Source: Pseudomonadota bacterium
GTDB lineage: Bacteria; Pseudomonadota; Alphaproteobacteria; Acetobacterales; Acetobacteraceae
Direction of reading: 5' to 3'
Length of the DNA: 64,000 nt
Assembly: GCA_021845985.1 (NCBI GenBank)
Contig: JAJZES010000005.1
Location: 62,001-126,000, forward strand
Position numbers and translations under genes: made by a program. Positions 39,279-48,528 of this stretch are shown here, in pieces. The first letter of the stretch is position 1. Every line of letters begins with the position of its first letter. The notes beneath the pieces are model-generated. The model had not been told where the DNA came from. It did no database searches and saw only the letters and a program-made list of their open reading frames with translations.

Positions 39279-39342
39279 GGAAGACGGGTGCGTCGGAAGA
39301 CGGGTGCGTCGGAAGATGGGTGCGTCGGAAGATGGGGGCGTC
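39279..39342. repeat. four tandem 16-bp repeats
   Basis: Four head-to-tail copies of GGAAGACGGGTGCGTC (39279, 39295, 39311, 39327), the last two with GAT for GAC and the last with a further T to G change. They lie in the otherwise gene-free 39243-39508, upstream of both the helicase (minus) and the RHH gene (plus). They could be a variable-number repeat or a set of binding sites. Confidence 0.9.
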
Positions 39343-39508
39343 CGCCGGCGGCCGGACAGCGACGGCGCCGCCACGCCCGCGTCGCTAAACGCGTCGCGCG
39401 CCGCATCCCACCGCCGCATTCGGCGTCCCGGCGGGCGGCTGACCGTGCAGCCCTTGCAAAAACGGGTTGACCATCTAAGTGCCATCCAACGGGATGGTAG
39501 AGACGACA

Positions 39509-39925
39509 ATGAGCACCATACAAGACCTGCGGCCCAAGCCGGCCGACAGCGAGAAGATCACCATCAACCTCGGCTACGTTGATCTCGGCCATATCGACCT
39601 GATGGTGCAGCAGGGGTTCTACTCCAACCGGACGGACTTCATCCGTACCGCCATCCGCACCCAGCTCGACCGCCATGCCGACGTGGTCCGCCAGTCGGTC
39701 GCGCGGCAGAGCCTTGACCTCGGCCTGCGGCACTACAGCCGGGCCGATCTGCAAGCGGCGCGGGACAGCGGCGCGCCGCTGCACATCAATGTGCTGGGGC
39801 TGGCCAGCATCGCCGCGGACGTGACGCCCGAACTGGCCCGTGCGGCCATCGCCGCGGTCACCGTGCTGGGCGCGCTGCACGCCACCCCGGAGGTCAAGGC
39901 GGCCCTGGCTGACCGCACACGCTGA
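39509..39925 (+). CDS. CopG/RHH-type transcriptional regulator
   Basis: A 138-residue protein from ATG 39509. The ribbon-helix-helix region reads KITINLGYVDLGHIDLMVQQ, then GFYSNRTDFIRTAIRTQLDR, which is classic RHH. A C-terminal domain of about 70 residues (INVLGLASIAADVTPELARA) follows and is not a toxin-binding tail I know. It precedes a PHB-depolymerase-family gene by 90 nt; I infer it regulates that gene. Confidence 0.8.
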   Translation: MSTIQDLRPKPADSEKITINLGYVDLGHIDLMVQQGFYSNRTDFIRTAIRTQLDRHADVVRQSVARQSLDLGLRHYSRADLQAARDSGAPLHINVLGLASIAADVTPELARAAIAAVTVLGALHATPEVKAALADRTR

Positions 39926-40015
39926 CCGTTCCGGCCCATCCGATCCACCGACCGCGGCAGCCGATCCCGGTTCCAAAGCGGATGCCATCCGGGTCCCCAC
40001 AGGAAAGCCCTTGCC

Positions 40016-41173
40016 ATGAAGCACACCCTGCCTGACGCCCTGAGGGCGGCAACCCACCTCACCCTGGCCGGCCGGCTGACCGACGCCACGACAGCCCTGC
40101 AAAACCGGCTTGCCGGCCAACCGGCGCAAGACAGCGGCCGAGCAACCCTCGGGCGCGCGAGCTTCGGGCATGCGGCAGGCGCCCTGCCGGAGCTGCCGGC
40201 GACGCTGCGCGGCCTGCTCGGCCAGGTCAGCCACGGCGCCGTCGCGTTGCCGCGAAGCGGACTGCCACATCGGTCCGCCGCGCCGTCCGGCCTCGCCGTG
40301 CCCGAAGGCGCCCAGTTCATCACCGCGACGTTCGCCAACGATGCCGGCAGCCGGAGCTACAAGCTCTATGTGCCGAGCGGCTATCGCGCGGATACGCCCG
40401 TCCCGCTCGTCGTCATGCTGCACGGCTGCACCCAGTCGCCCGACGATTTCGCCGCCGGCACGCGCATGAACGCGGCGGCCGAAGCCGATACGTGGCTGGT
40501 CGTCTATCCGGCGCAGACCAGTGCCGCGAATGTGCAGAAATGCTGGAACTGGTTCAACGCGGCCGATCAGCAGCGCGGCGCGGGCGAGCCGTCGCTGATC
40601 GCGGGGATCACGCGCGCGGTGATGCGCGACTACGCGGTCGATCCGCGATGTGTCTATGTCGCCGGGCTGTCCGCCGGCGGTGCCGCGGCTTCGGTGATGG
40701 GCGGCACCTATCCCGATCTTTATGCCGCCATCGGCGTGCATTCGGGTCTCGCCTGCGGAGCGGCCCGCGACATGCCCTCGGCGTTTGCCGCCATGCAGCG
40801 CGGCAGCGAGCACCTCCCGCGCGCCGCCGCAGATCGACGGGTCGTGCCGAGCATCGTGTTTCACGGCGACTGCGACGCGACCGTCAACCCCCGCAACGGC
40901 GAGGCGGTGGTGGCACAAGCGGCGCAAGCGGCCGGAGTGAGGCTGCGGAGCGAGACTGGCCAGGTGCCCGGCGGCCACGCGTACCGCCGCACGCTGCATA
41001 GCGACGCACACGGGCAGACGCTGGCAGAGCACTGGGAGGTTGTCGGGGCCGGCCACGCCTGGTTCGGCGGCAGCCCGGCCGGTTCCTATACCGATCCGCG
41101 CGGACCCGATGCCACCCGGGAAATGCTGCGCTTCTTCCTGGAACATCCGCAGCCCACGCCGGCAAGCCGCTGA
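40016..41173 (+). CDS. PHB depolymerase family esterase
   Basis: A 385-residue alpha/beta hydrolase of the esterase-PHB family. The oxyanion motif is VVMLHGCTQSPDDF, the nucleophile Ser219 is in VAGLSAGGAAAS, Asp is in FHGDCDATVNP and His in VGAGHAWFGG. There is no signal peptide; the N-terminus (LPDALRAATHLTLAGRLTDA) is the cytoplasmic type seen in alphaproteobacteria. The substrate may be PHB or a feruloyl-type ester. It is intact and marks the left border of the decayed block. Confidence 0.88.
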   Translation: MKHTLPDALRAATHLTLAGRLTDATTALQNRLAGQPAQDSGRATLGRASFGHAAGALPELPATLRGLLGQVSHGAVALPRSGLPHRSAAPSGLAVPEGAQFITATFANDAGSRSYKLYVPSGYRADTPVPLVVMLHGCTQSPDDFAAGTRMNAAAEADTWLVVYPAQTSAANVQKCWNWFNAADQQRGAGEPSLIAGITRAVMRDYAVDPRCVYVAGLSAGGAAASVMGGTYPDLYAAIGVHSGLACGAARDMPSAFAAMQRGSEHLPRAAADRRVVPSIVFHGDCDATVNPRNGEAVVAQAAQAAGVRLRSETGQVPGGHAYRRTLHSDAHGQTLAEHWEVVGAGHAWFGGSPAGSYTDPRGPDATREMLRFFLEHPQPTPASR

Positions 41174-41228
41174 CCGCCGCCGACACAGCGCCGCGGATCA
41201 CCAACGCCGGGTGCCAAATTGAACCTTT

Positions 41229-42428
41229 TTGGGTGAACCTCTGGTGTCGCGCTTCAGCATCAAGCGTGAGCTGACCGACCTGCTGATCGCCGCGCGCGCG
41301 GCCGGCATTCCGCTGGTGGTGGGCAGCGCCGGCGGGGCCGGCAGCCGGACCCATGTTGACTGGACGGTCGGCATCGTTCGCGAGATCGCCCGCGAGCAGC
41401 GCCTGCATTTTCGGCTGGCGTGGATCTATTCCGACGTGCCGCTGGCGCGCGTGCATGCGGCGCTGGCCCGCGACGAGATCCGCGATTTCGAGGCGGGGTT
41501 CGCCTTGTCGGCGGAGCGGATCGACGACACCGCAACGCTGGTGGCGCAGATGGGCCACGAGCCGATCGCCGCCGTGCTGGACGCCGGTGCCGATGTGGTG
41601 ATCGCCGGCCGCTCCTGCGACAATATGGCAATTTCTGCATTCGCCATCGCGCGCGGTGCCGATCCCGGACTTGCCGCTCATATGGGCAAGATCCTGGAAT
41701 GCGGCGCGTTCTCGGCCGAGCCGTTCGGCATGGATGTGATGGTCGGCATCGTCAACAGCGATCATTTCCTGCTCGAACCTGGAAGCCCGCAGCGCCGCGC
41801 CTCGCTGACATCGGTGGCGGCCCATACGCTCTATGAGCGGGAGAATCCGTTCTTCCAGGCGGGCCCCGGCCACGAGCTCGACCTTTCGCAATGCACGTTC
41901 GAGCAGGTCTCCGACCGGCGCGTCAAAGTCGCCGGTGCCCGCTTCAAAGAGACCGATTACTGGGTCAAGCTCGACGGTGCCCGCTGCGCCGGCTATCGCA
42001 GCGTGTCGATCGCCGGCATCCGCTGCCCGACGATGTTCGCGCGCATCGATCAAATCCTCAACGACGTGCGCGCCGAGGCGGAACAATACTTCGTCCCGCA
42101 TCCGTTCGAGGTGTCGTTACATGTCTATGGCCGTGACGGCGTCATGGGGCGGCTGGAGCCGAAGCGCCAGGTCAGTGCGCACGAACTCGGCCTGGTGATC
42201 GACGTGATGGCGGCGGATCAGGAACTGGCGCATGGGATTTGCCACCACATCAGCGGCACCTTGCTGCATCTCAGCTATCCCGGCCAGGTCAACACATCGG
42301 GCAATCTGGCGTTCCTGCACTCGCCGTCGGAACTCGACGCCGGGCGGGCGCACCGGTTCTCGATCTACCACCTGATGAAAGTGGCCTCGCCGCTGGAACT
42401 GTTCCCGATCGAGACGGAGGCACTCTGA
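41229..42428 (+). pseudogene. AtuA-family (DUF1446) protein, N-terminus lost
   Basis: Homology to acyclic terpene utilisation AtuA-type proteins begins abruptly at VSRFSIKRELTDLLIAARA and runs to the end (SAGGAG, ADVVIAGRSCDN, MGKILECGAF, GYRSVSIAGIR). About 75 N-terminal residues of the family are absent. The frame is blocked by TGA at 41220 and the next gene upstream ends at 41173. The only possible start is TTG 41229. The partner DUF4387 gene follows directly, as is normal for this pair. It is probably non-functional. Confidence 0.7.
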
Positions 42429-42429
42429 C

Positions 42430-42762
42430 ATGGCCGCGCCGCAGACGCTCCAGGATCTCGCCAGCATCATCCGCAGTAAGAACGCGGGGCCATACCGCCT
42501 GACCATGGACATCCTGTTGCGCGACGAAGACCGCTTTCGCCACGTGGTGCAGACCGGCACGGTCACCCGCGAAAGCGTGGCGCGGGCCTATGGTGTGCCG
42601 CTCGATCACGTCACCTCGCTGTTCGTGGTGCCCGCCGGCCGGGCGATCAAGGTCACCCTGTTGCGGCCGGTGGCCCAGGGGGATTACGGCGAGTCTGACA
42701 TGTACGGCTGCCAGCAGCATGTCCCGCTGATGACTCTTCGCATCGAGCGGGAAATGCTCTGA
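42430..42762 (+). CDS. DUF4387 family protein
   Basis: A 110-residue intact frame of a family that accompanies AtuA-type genes: LQDLASIIRSKNAGPYRLTM, then DILLRDEDRFRHVV and GDYGESDMYGCQQHVPLM. Function is unknown; it probably forms a complex with the AtuA-like protein, which is truncated here, so the gene is likely an orphan. The ATG at 42430 begins 1 nt after the atuA-like stop. Confidence 0.85.
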   Translation: MAAPQTLQDLASIIRSKNAGPYRLTMDILLRDEDRFRHVVQTGTVTRESVARAYGVPLDHVTSLFVVPAGRAIKVTLLRPVAQGDYGESDMYGCQQHVPLMTLRIEREML

Positions 42763-42764
42763 GG

Positions 42765-43616
42765 ATGCGCATCCGGCGCCCCTAAGCCTTGCTGCTGCTC
42801 GGGCTTCCGGTGGCGTTCCTGCTGGCGTTCTTCGTGGCCCCGTTCCTGACCGTGGTCGTTGCCAGCCTGGCGGACAAGTCGGGCGACTGGAGTATGGAAA
42901 ACTACGCGCATGCCCTCGGTGACCTGTACTATTGGCAGGTCCTGCTGCTGACTTTCCGAATCTCGCTGGAGGTGACGGTGGTCGCGCTGGCGGTCGGCTA
43001 TCCGCTCGCCTACTACATGACGAACGTCCTGCGGAGCCGCCTGTTGCGGCGCCTGTGCTACATCGTCGTGGTGACCCCGTTGTTCACCAGCAATGTCGTG
43101 CGGTCATTCGGCTGGATGGTGCGGCTTGCCCGGCGCGGGCTGATCAACCAGACGCTGCTCGACCTCGGCATCATCGACCGGCCGCTGCAGCTCATGTTCA
43201 CCCAGACCAGCATCATCATTGGGCTGGCGTATATTTCGGCGCCGTTCATGGTGCTCACCATCGCCAGCGTGCTGCAGAACATCCCGAACGCCCTGGTGGA
43301 GGCCGCGCGCGACCTCGGCGCCGGACAGGTCAGCACCTTCCTGCGGATCACGCTGCCGCTCAGCCTTCCCGGCGTGATCGCCGGCTCGGTGATGGTGTTT
43401 ACGTTGAGCGTCAGCGCCTATGTCACGCCGAGCATCATGAGCGGCGGCAAAACCTCCGTCATGTCGATGCTGATTTTCCAGCAATACGGGGCGATCTTCG
43501 ACGTTCATTTCGGCGCGGCGCTCGCCGTCGTGCTGCTGCCGAGCACGCTGCTGCTGGTCGGGGCATACCTGCTGATGGTCGAGCGCGGCAGCCGCCGCAT
43601 GGCAGCCGCCGCATGA
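42765..43616 (+). pseudogene. ABC transporter permease 1 (PotB-like), stop at codon 7
   Basis: A polyamine/thiamine-type permease with six helices and the EAA loop (LVEAARDLGAGQVSTFLRIT). The natural start is ATG 42765 (MRIRRP), but codon 7 (42783-42785) is TAA, after which the frame runs on as ALLLLGLPVAFLLAFFVAPF without interruption. A single C-to-T change from a Gln codon would explain it. Re-initiation at TTG 42789 could still give 275 residues. It overlaps permease 2 by 4 nt. Confidence 0.75.
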
Positions 43617-44244
43617 TCGGCTGGCCAACGCGCCGACTGGCCGGCGCGGTGCTGGCCGGCGTCAGTTGGTTCATCCTCCTCTGTCTGGTGCTGCCGCTGG
43701 TGCTGGTCCGCAGCCGGTTCATCGGGCAGGAACTGGTGGTGGCGCTGTTCCTCTCGCCGCTGGTGCTGCCAACCATCGTCATCGGCGCGGCGATCCTGCA
43801 ATGCGCGTCGGCGCTCGGCTTCGCCCGGACCTATGCCGCCATGCTGGTCGGCCATATCGTGTTGGTGCTGCCCTAAATCGTCCGCACCACGATGGCGACC
43901 ATCGTCGGGTTCGACCCCTCACTCGAAGAGGCGGCGCGGGATCTCGGCGCCTCCGCTGTTGGCGCCTTCATGCGCATTACCCTGCCGGTGATCAAGCCGG
44001 GGGTGATCGCCGGCGCGCTGTTTGCGGTGATCATCTCGTGGATCAATGTCGAACTCAGCATCTTCAACACCACGGCCGCGCTGATGACGCTGCCGGTGAA
44101 GCTCTACAACTACATCCAGTATTCGGTCGATCCGACGATCGCCGCGGTCGCCGCCTCAACCATCTACGTCGTGATCATGGTCGTCGTCGGCATCGATCTT
44201 TCGGTCGGACTCGACAAGGTCACCACTTCGACGACGAATTCGGC
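43613..44244 (+). pseudogene. ABC transporter permease 2 (PotC-like), deleted and interrupted
   Basis: The second permease starts at ATG 43613 (MIGWPTRRLAGAVLAG). After LVLPLVLV it jumps to RSRFIGQELVVALFLSPLVL, leaving out roughly 60 residues with helices 2-3 that PotC-type permeases have. An in-frame TAA at 43874-43876 cuts it within GHIVLVLP before IVRTTMATIVGFDP. The EAA loop after it (LEEAARDLGASAVGAFMRIT) is intact. Its own stop is not recognisable before the next gene. Confidence 0.8.
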
Positions 44245-45131
44245 ATGCACGCGAGGCACGTCATCCACACCATCGACTCCCACACCGGGGGCGAGCCGAC
44301 CCGCCTTGTGGTCAGTGGGATTCCGTTGCGCGGCGGCAGCCTGCTGGAGCAGCGGCAGTATTTGCGCGACAATTATGACCATCTGCGCTCGGCCCTGATG
44401 TGCGAGCCGCGCGGCCATCGCGGCATGTTCGGCGCGGTGATGGCGCCGGCGACGCGGCCTGAGGTGGATTTCGGGATCATCTGGATCGATCACGACGGCT
44501 CTTATCTCAACATGTGCGGCCACGGCACCATCGGCATCGGCATGACGGCGGTGGAGTGCGGGCTGGTGCCGGTGGTGGAACCGGTGACGCGCCTGCGCAT
44601 CGACATGCCGGCCGGACTGGTGATGATCGACGTGGAGGTTTCCGGCGGCCGGGCGCGCCGCGCCACCATGACCAACGTGCCGGCCTTCCTGTATCGCCGC
44701 GGTGTCATGATCAATGTCGAGGGATATGGCCGCCTGCCGGCGGACATCTCGTTCGGCGGCAATTTCTTCGGCGCGGTCAGGGCCGAGGATGTCGGCATCG
44801 AGGTTCGTCCTGAGCGTGTGCCCGAGTTGGTGCGCGCCGGGCTGGCGATCCGCGCCGCGATTGCCCGCCAGATACCGGTGCAGCACCCGGTGGCAAGCCA
44901 TATCCGCTCGGTCGATCTGGTCACCATCTGGGGCCCCGGTCAGGCGAACGGCGCCAAATACAAGAACATCCATGTGTTCTCCAACGGCTCCTACGATCGC
45001 TCGCCGGGCGGCACCGGCACGTCGCACATGATGGCCATGCTGATCGGCCGCGGTGGGTTGCGCCCGCACGAGACAATCATCGCCGAGGGCATCACCGGTT
45101 CCTTGTTCAGCGGCCGCATGCTGGAGCCGGA
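44245..45131 (+). pseudogene. proline racemase family protein, C-terminus lost
   Basis: It starts at ATG 44245 (MHARHVIHTIDSHTGGEPTR) and follows the proline racemase / hydroxyproline epimerase family, with the catalytic Cys in NMCGHGTIG. The second catalytic position, Cys or Thr in racemases/dehydratases, reads Gly in DRSPGGTGTS. After ITGSLFSGRMLEPDGYG the family match stops, about 40 residues short, and the frame runs out of register into the CaiB-like gene. A deletion joins the two genes. Confidence 0.78.
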
Positions 45132-46304
45132 CGGGTACGGGTGCTGGAACTCGGCTCCATGCCGGCCGGGCCGTTCGTCGGCACCATGCTGGCCGATTTC
45201 GGCGCCGAGGTGATCAAGGTGGAAAAGCCGGGCAAGCCCGATGCGCTGCGCGAGTGGCCGCCGCACAAGGATGCCGAGCCGCTGTGGTGGAAGAGCATGG
45301 CGCGCAACAAGCACGCCATCACCCTCGACATCGCGCGGCCGGAGGCCCATCCGCACGCGGTCGCGCTGATCGGGCGCAGTGACGTCGTGATCGAGAATTT
45401 CCGCCCCGGAACGCTGGAGCGCTGGGGGCTGGCGCCGGCGCAACTTGAACCGGCGCATCCGCATGTGGTGTGGGTGCGGGTCAGCGGCTATGGCCAGAAC
45501 GGGCCGATGAGCGGCCAGGGCGGCTTCGCCACCATCGCCGAATGCTATGCCGGCCTCGCCGCCATCACCGGCTTCCCCGACCGCGGGCCGATGGTCTAGG
45601 CGTTCCCGCTCGGCGACTATCTCGCCGGCATTTTCGGCGCCTTCGGGGCGATCGCATCGCTCTACGCGCGCCGGCGCATCGGACACGGTCAGGTGGTCGA
45701 TGTCAGCCTGTTCGAGCCGCTGCTGCGGATCATGGAATCGGTCGTCGTTCGCCACGACCAGACCGGCGCGGTCAAGTCACGGCTCGGCAACCAGATGGAA
45801 GAGGATGTGCCGCGCAACATCTACGCCACCGCCGATGGCGGCCATATCGCCATCAGTTGCGGCTCCCAGGCGATCTTCGACCGTCTGACCGAGGCGATCG
45901 GCCGTGCCGATCTGCAATGCGATCCGCGCTACGCGACGATGGCCGAGCGTGTCGCCAACCGCGATGCGATCGATGCCGACGTCGCCACCTGGATGCGCGC
46001 GCAGCCGACCGCGGCGGCGCTGCAGCGGCTGCTGGCGCATGGCGTGGTGGCCGGCCGCGTCAACGACATCGCCGACGTGCTGCGCGACGAACACGTCCTG
46101 GCGCGCGACGCGATCGTGACGGTCGCGGATCCGGTGCTCGGTCCGATGCGGCTGCCCGCGCCGGTGCCGAAGCTGAGTGCCACGCCCGGCGGCGTGCGCT
46201 GGACCGGCCGCCGGCCGGGTGCCGACAACGACCGGGTGTTCGGCGAACTGCTCGGCCTGCCGGCGGACGAGATCGCGGCGCTGCGCCAGAAGGGCGTGAT
46301 CTGA
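45129..46304 (+). pseudogene. CaiB/BaiF CoA-transferase family protein, truncated start and internal stop
   Basis: Family III CoA-transferase sequence begins RVRVLELGSMPAGPFVGTML without its own first residues, fused to the racemase remnant. An in-frame TAG at 45597-45599 interrupts GFPDRGPMV*AFPLGDYLAG; a Trp codon in the ancestor would fit. The rest runs intact to ALRQKGVI at 46304. No full-length product is possible without read-through. Confidence 0.85.
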
Positions 46305-46320
46305 TGGATGGTGGCACGAT

Positions 46321-47469
46321 ATGAACCGCGACGCGATCGGGATCATCGGCTACGGACAATCGGTCTACGTCAAGCAGACCGACCGTTCGCTGTTTTCCTT
46401 CCTGGCGGAGGCATCGCGTCAGGCACTGGCATCGGCCGGGGTGGCAAAGGCGGCGATCGACGGCATCGCCGCCTGTTCGTTCGAGCTGCCGCCGGACAAT
46501 GCGGTGACGCTGGCCGAGCAGTTCGGCCTCAGCGTGTCGTGGGCCTATCTCGGCACCGCCGGCGGCGCCGGCCCGGTCGCCGCGGTGCTCAACGCGGTGC
46601 GTGCGATCGAGGCCGGGCAGGTGCATACGGTGCTCTGCGTCGCTGGCGACAACTACGACGTCGCCGGGCATTTCCGCCTGATGGACAACTTCAACCGGGC
46701 GCTGAAGAACTACGCAACGCCGCATGGCTTCGGTGCCGCCAACGGCCTGTTCGGCATCATCCAGCGCAAGCACATGCAAATCTACGGCACCAGACCCGAA
46801 CAGCTCGGCCGGATCGCGGTCGGCCAAAGGGTCAGCGCCGGCCTCAATGACAACCCGCTGCTGCGCGCCGATGACGCTGGACGACTACCTCTCCTCGCGC
46901 ATGATCGCCGACCCGTTGCGCCTGTATGATTGCGTGCTGCCCTGCGCCGGCGCCGAGGCGGTGATCGTCGGACCGCTCGCGGATGCGCCCGCCGACAAGG
47001 GCATCCGGGTTCTCGCCGGCTATGAGCAGCACAATCACCCGGTCGGCGAACCCGCGCCGCTGCGCGGTGGCAGGGAACTGTTCCGCGACGCGCTGTGGCG
47101 TGACTCCGGTACGTCCCCCACCGACATGGATTTCGTCCAGGCCTATGACGGCTACCCGATCATGGTCGCCATTCAGCTTGAGGATCTCGGCTTTTGCCGC
47201 AAGGGCGAGGTGGGTGCGTTCCTGGAGCGGCACGACTTCTCCTGGGACGGCAGCCTGCCGCTCAACACCGGTGGCGGCCAGCTTTCCTGCGGCCAGTCCG
47301 GCGCCGGCGGCGGCATGATCGGCCTGACCGAAGCGGTGCGCCAACTACGCCAGGAAGCCGGCGACCGGCAGGTGCCCGGCGCCAGGCGGGCCTGGTGTCG
47401 GGCTACGGCATCGTCGGCTACGGCCATGGCCTGTCCACCAGCGCCATGGTTTTGGAGTGCGTGCCATGA
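46321..47469 (+). pseudogene. thiolase-like (SCP2-type) protein with two frameshifts
   Basis: The first part (MNRDAIGIIGYGQSVY... to AGLNDNPLLRA) is in one frame. Homology then continues in a second frame as PMTLDDYLSSRMIADPLRLY from about 46870; a 2-nt loss in a GCGC run (46863-46870) explains the shift. Near 47380-47392 a 1-nt shift moves it to a third frame, GLVSGYGIVGYGHGLSTSAM, ending at TGA 47467-47469. This thiolase subgroup usually pairs with a DUF35 protein, encoded next with an ATGA overlap. Confidence 0.85.
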
Positions 47470-47927
47470 CCGAAGCCGTCAGGCACTATTCCGCCCCCGC
47501 GCAGGACATGGACAACCGGCCGATGCTCGATGCCTGGCGGGAAGGGCGGTTGCTGCTGCCGGTCTGCACCGGCTGTGGGCGAAGCTTTTTCTACCCGCGG
47601 CCGCTCTGCCCGCATTGCTGGTCGGCTGCGCCCGATTGGCGGCAGGCCAGCGGACGCGGTATGATCGTGTCGTTTTCCATCGTCCGCCGCCCGAACGATC
47701 CGGTGTTCTGCGAGGAAGCCCCGATCATCCTCGGCGAGATCATGTTGGAGGAAGGCGTGTCGATGCTGGCGCGCATCGTCGGCGGCGATGCTGATTGCGT
47801 TCGCTCCGGCATGACGGTCGAGCTTCTGCCGCTGCCGGACGCGCTGCGCTATTCCTTGCCGACATTCAGCTTCCAGGCGGCGACCGGCGAGGCGTCCGGC
47901 GCGGCAACGCCGACCGAAACCGCCTGA
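47466..47927 (+). CDS. DUF35 / Zn-ribbon OB-fold acyl-CoA-associated protein
   Basis: An intact 153-residue frame from ATG 47466. The rubredoxin-like zinc ribbon CTGCGRSFFYPRPLCPHC is followed by an OB-fold with GRGMIVSFSIVRRP and the usual block APIILGEIMLEEGVSMLARI. Such proteins partner SCP2-type thiolases as acyl-CoA binding subunits. Here the partner is frameshifted, so this gene is probably relict. Confidence 0.85.
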   Translation: MTEAVRHYSAPAQDMDNRPMLDAWREGRLLLPVCTGCGRSFFYPRPLCPHCWSAAPDWRQASGRGMIVSFSIVRRPNDPVFCEEAPIILGEIMLEEGVSMLARIVGGDADCVRSGMTVELLPLPDALRYSLPTFSFQAATGEASGAATPTETA

Positions 47928-47947
47928 CGCAATGTCTCGCACTCACA

Positions 47948-48514
47948 TTACATTGCCTGGTCAGGCGCTTGGCCGACTCCCCGGCGATGCTCCTCCAGCC
48001 GCGGCATCAACTCCACCAGATTGCAGGGGCGATGCCGGTTGTCGAGCTGCCAGACCAGAATCTCGTCCCAGGCGTCGCGCACCGCGCCGCCGCTGCCCGG
48101 CAGGGCGAACAGATAGGTGCCGTGCGCCACCCCGCCGAGTGCCCGCGATTGCATGGTCGAGGTGCCGATTTTCTGGAAGCTGATCATGCGGAACAGCTCG
48201 CCGAAGCCTTCGATGCGCTTTTCCATCACCCGCTCGAAGGCTTCCGGCGTCACATCGCGCCCGGTGATGCCGGTGCCGCCGGTGGTGATCACCACGTCGA
48301 TCGTCGGATCGTCGATCCAGCCGCTGAGCCGCCGCACGATGGCGTCGGCGTCGTCGCGCTCGATGGCGCGCGCGGCGACGCGGTGCCCGGCCGCGGCGAT
48401 GCGCGCCGCCAGCGTGTCGCCCGAGCTGTCGTCGGCGGCGCTGCGCGTGTCCGACACCGTCAGCACGGCGATGTTGACCGCGATGAAGGGGCGGCTGTCG
48501 TCGATGCGGGCCAT
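47948..48514 (-). CDS. moaB: molybdenum cofactor biosynthesis protein MoaB
   Basis: MogA/MoaB-type molybdopterin adenylyltransferase of 188 residues. The motif VITTGGTGITGRDVTPEAFE is diagnostic, preceded by VLTVSDTRSAADDSSGD and followed by SRALGGVAHGTYLFALPGSG. ATG 48514 (MARIDDSRPFIAVNIAVL) is the family start. The neighbour upstream on the strand is a lytic transglycosylase, 14 nt away. Confidence 0.93.
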   Translation of the reverse strand: MARIDDSRPFIAVNIAVLTVSDTRSAADDSSGDTLAARIAAAGHRVAARAIERDDADAIVRRLSGWIDDPTIDVVITTGGTGITGRDVTPEAFERVMEKRIEGFGELFRMISFQKIGTSTMQSRALGGVAHGTYLFALPGSGGAVRDAWDEILVWQLDNRHRPCNLVELMPRLEEHRRGVGQAPDQAM

Positions 48515-48528
48515 GCGGGCACCTCTGG

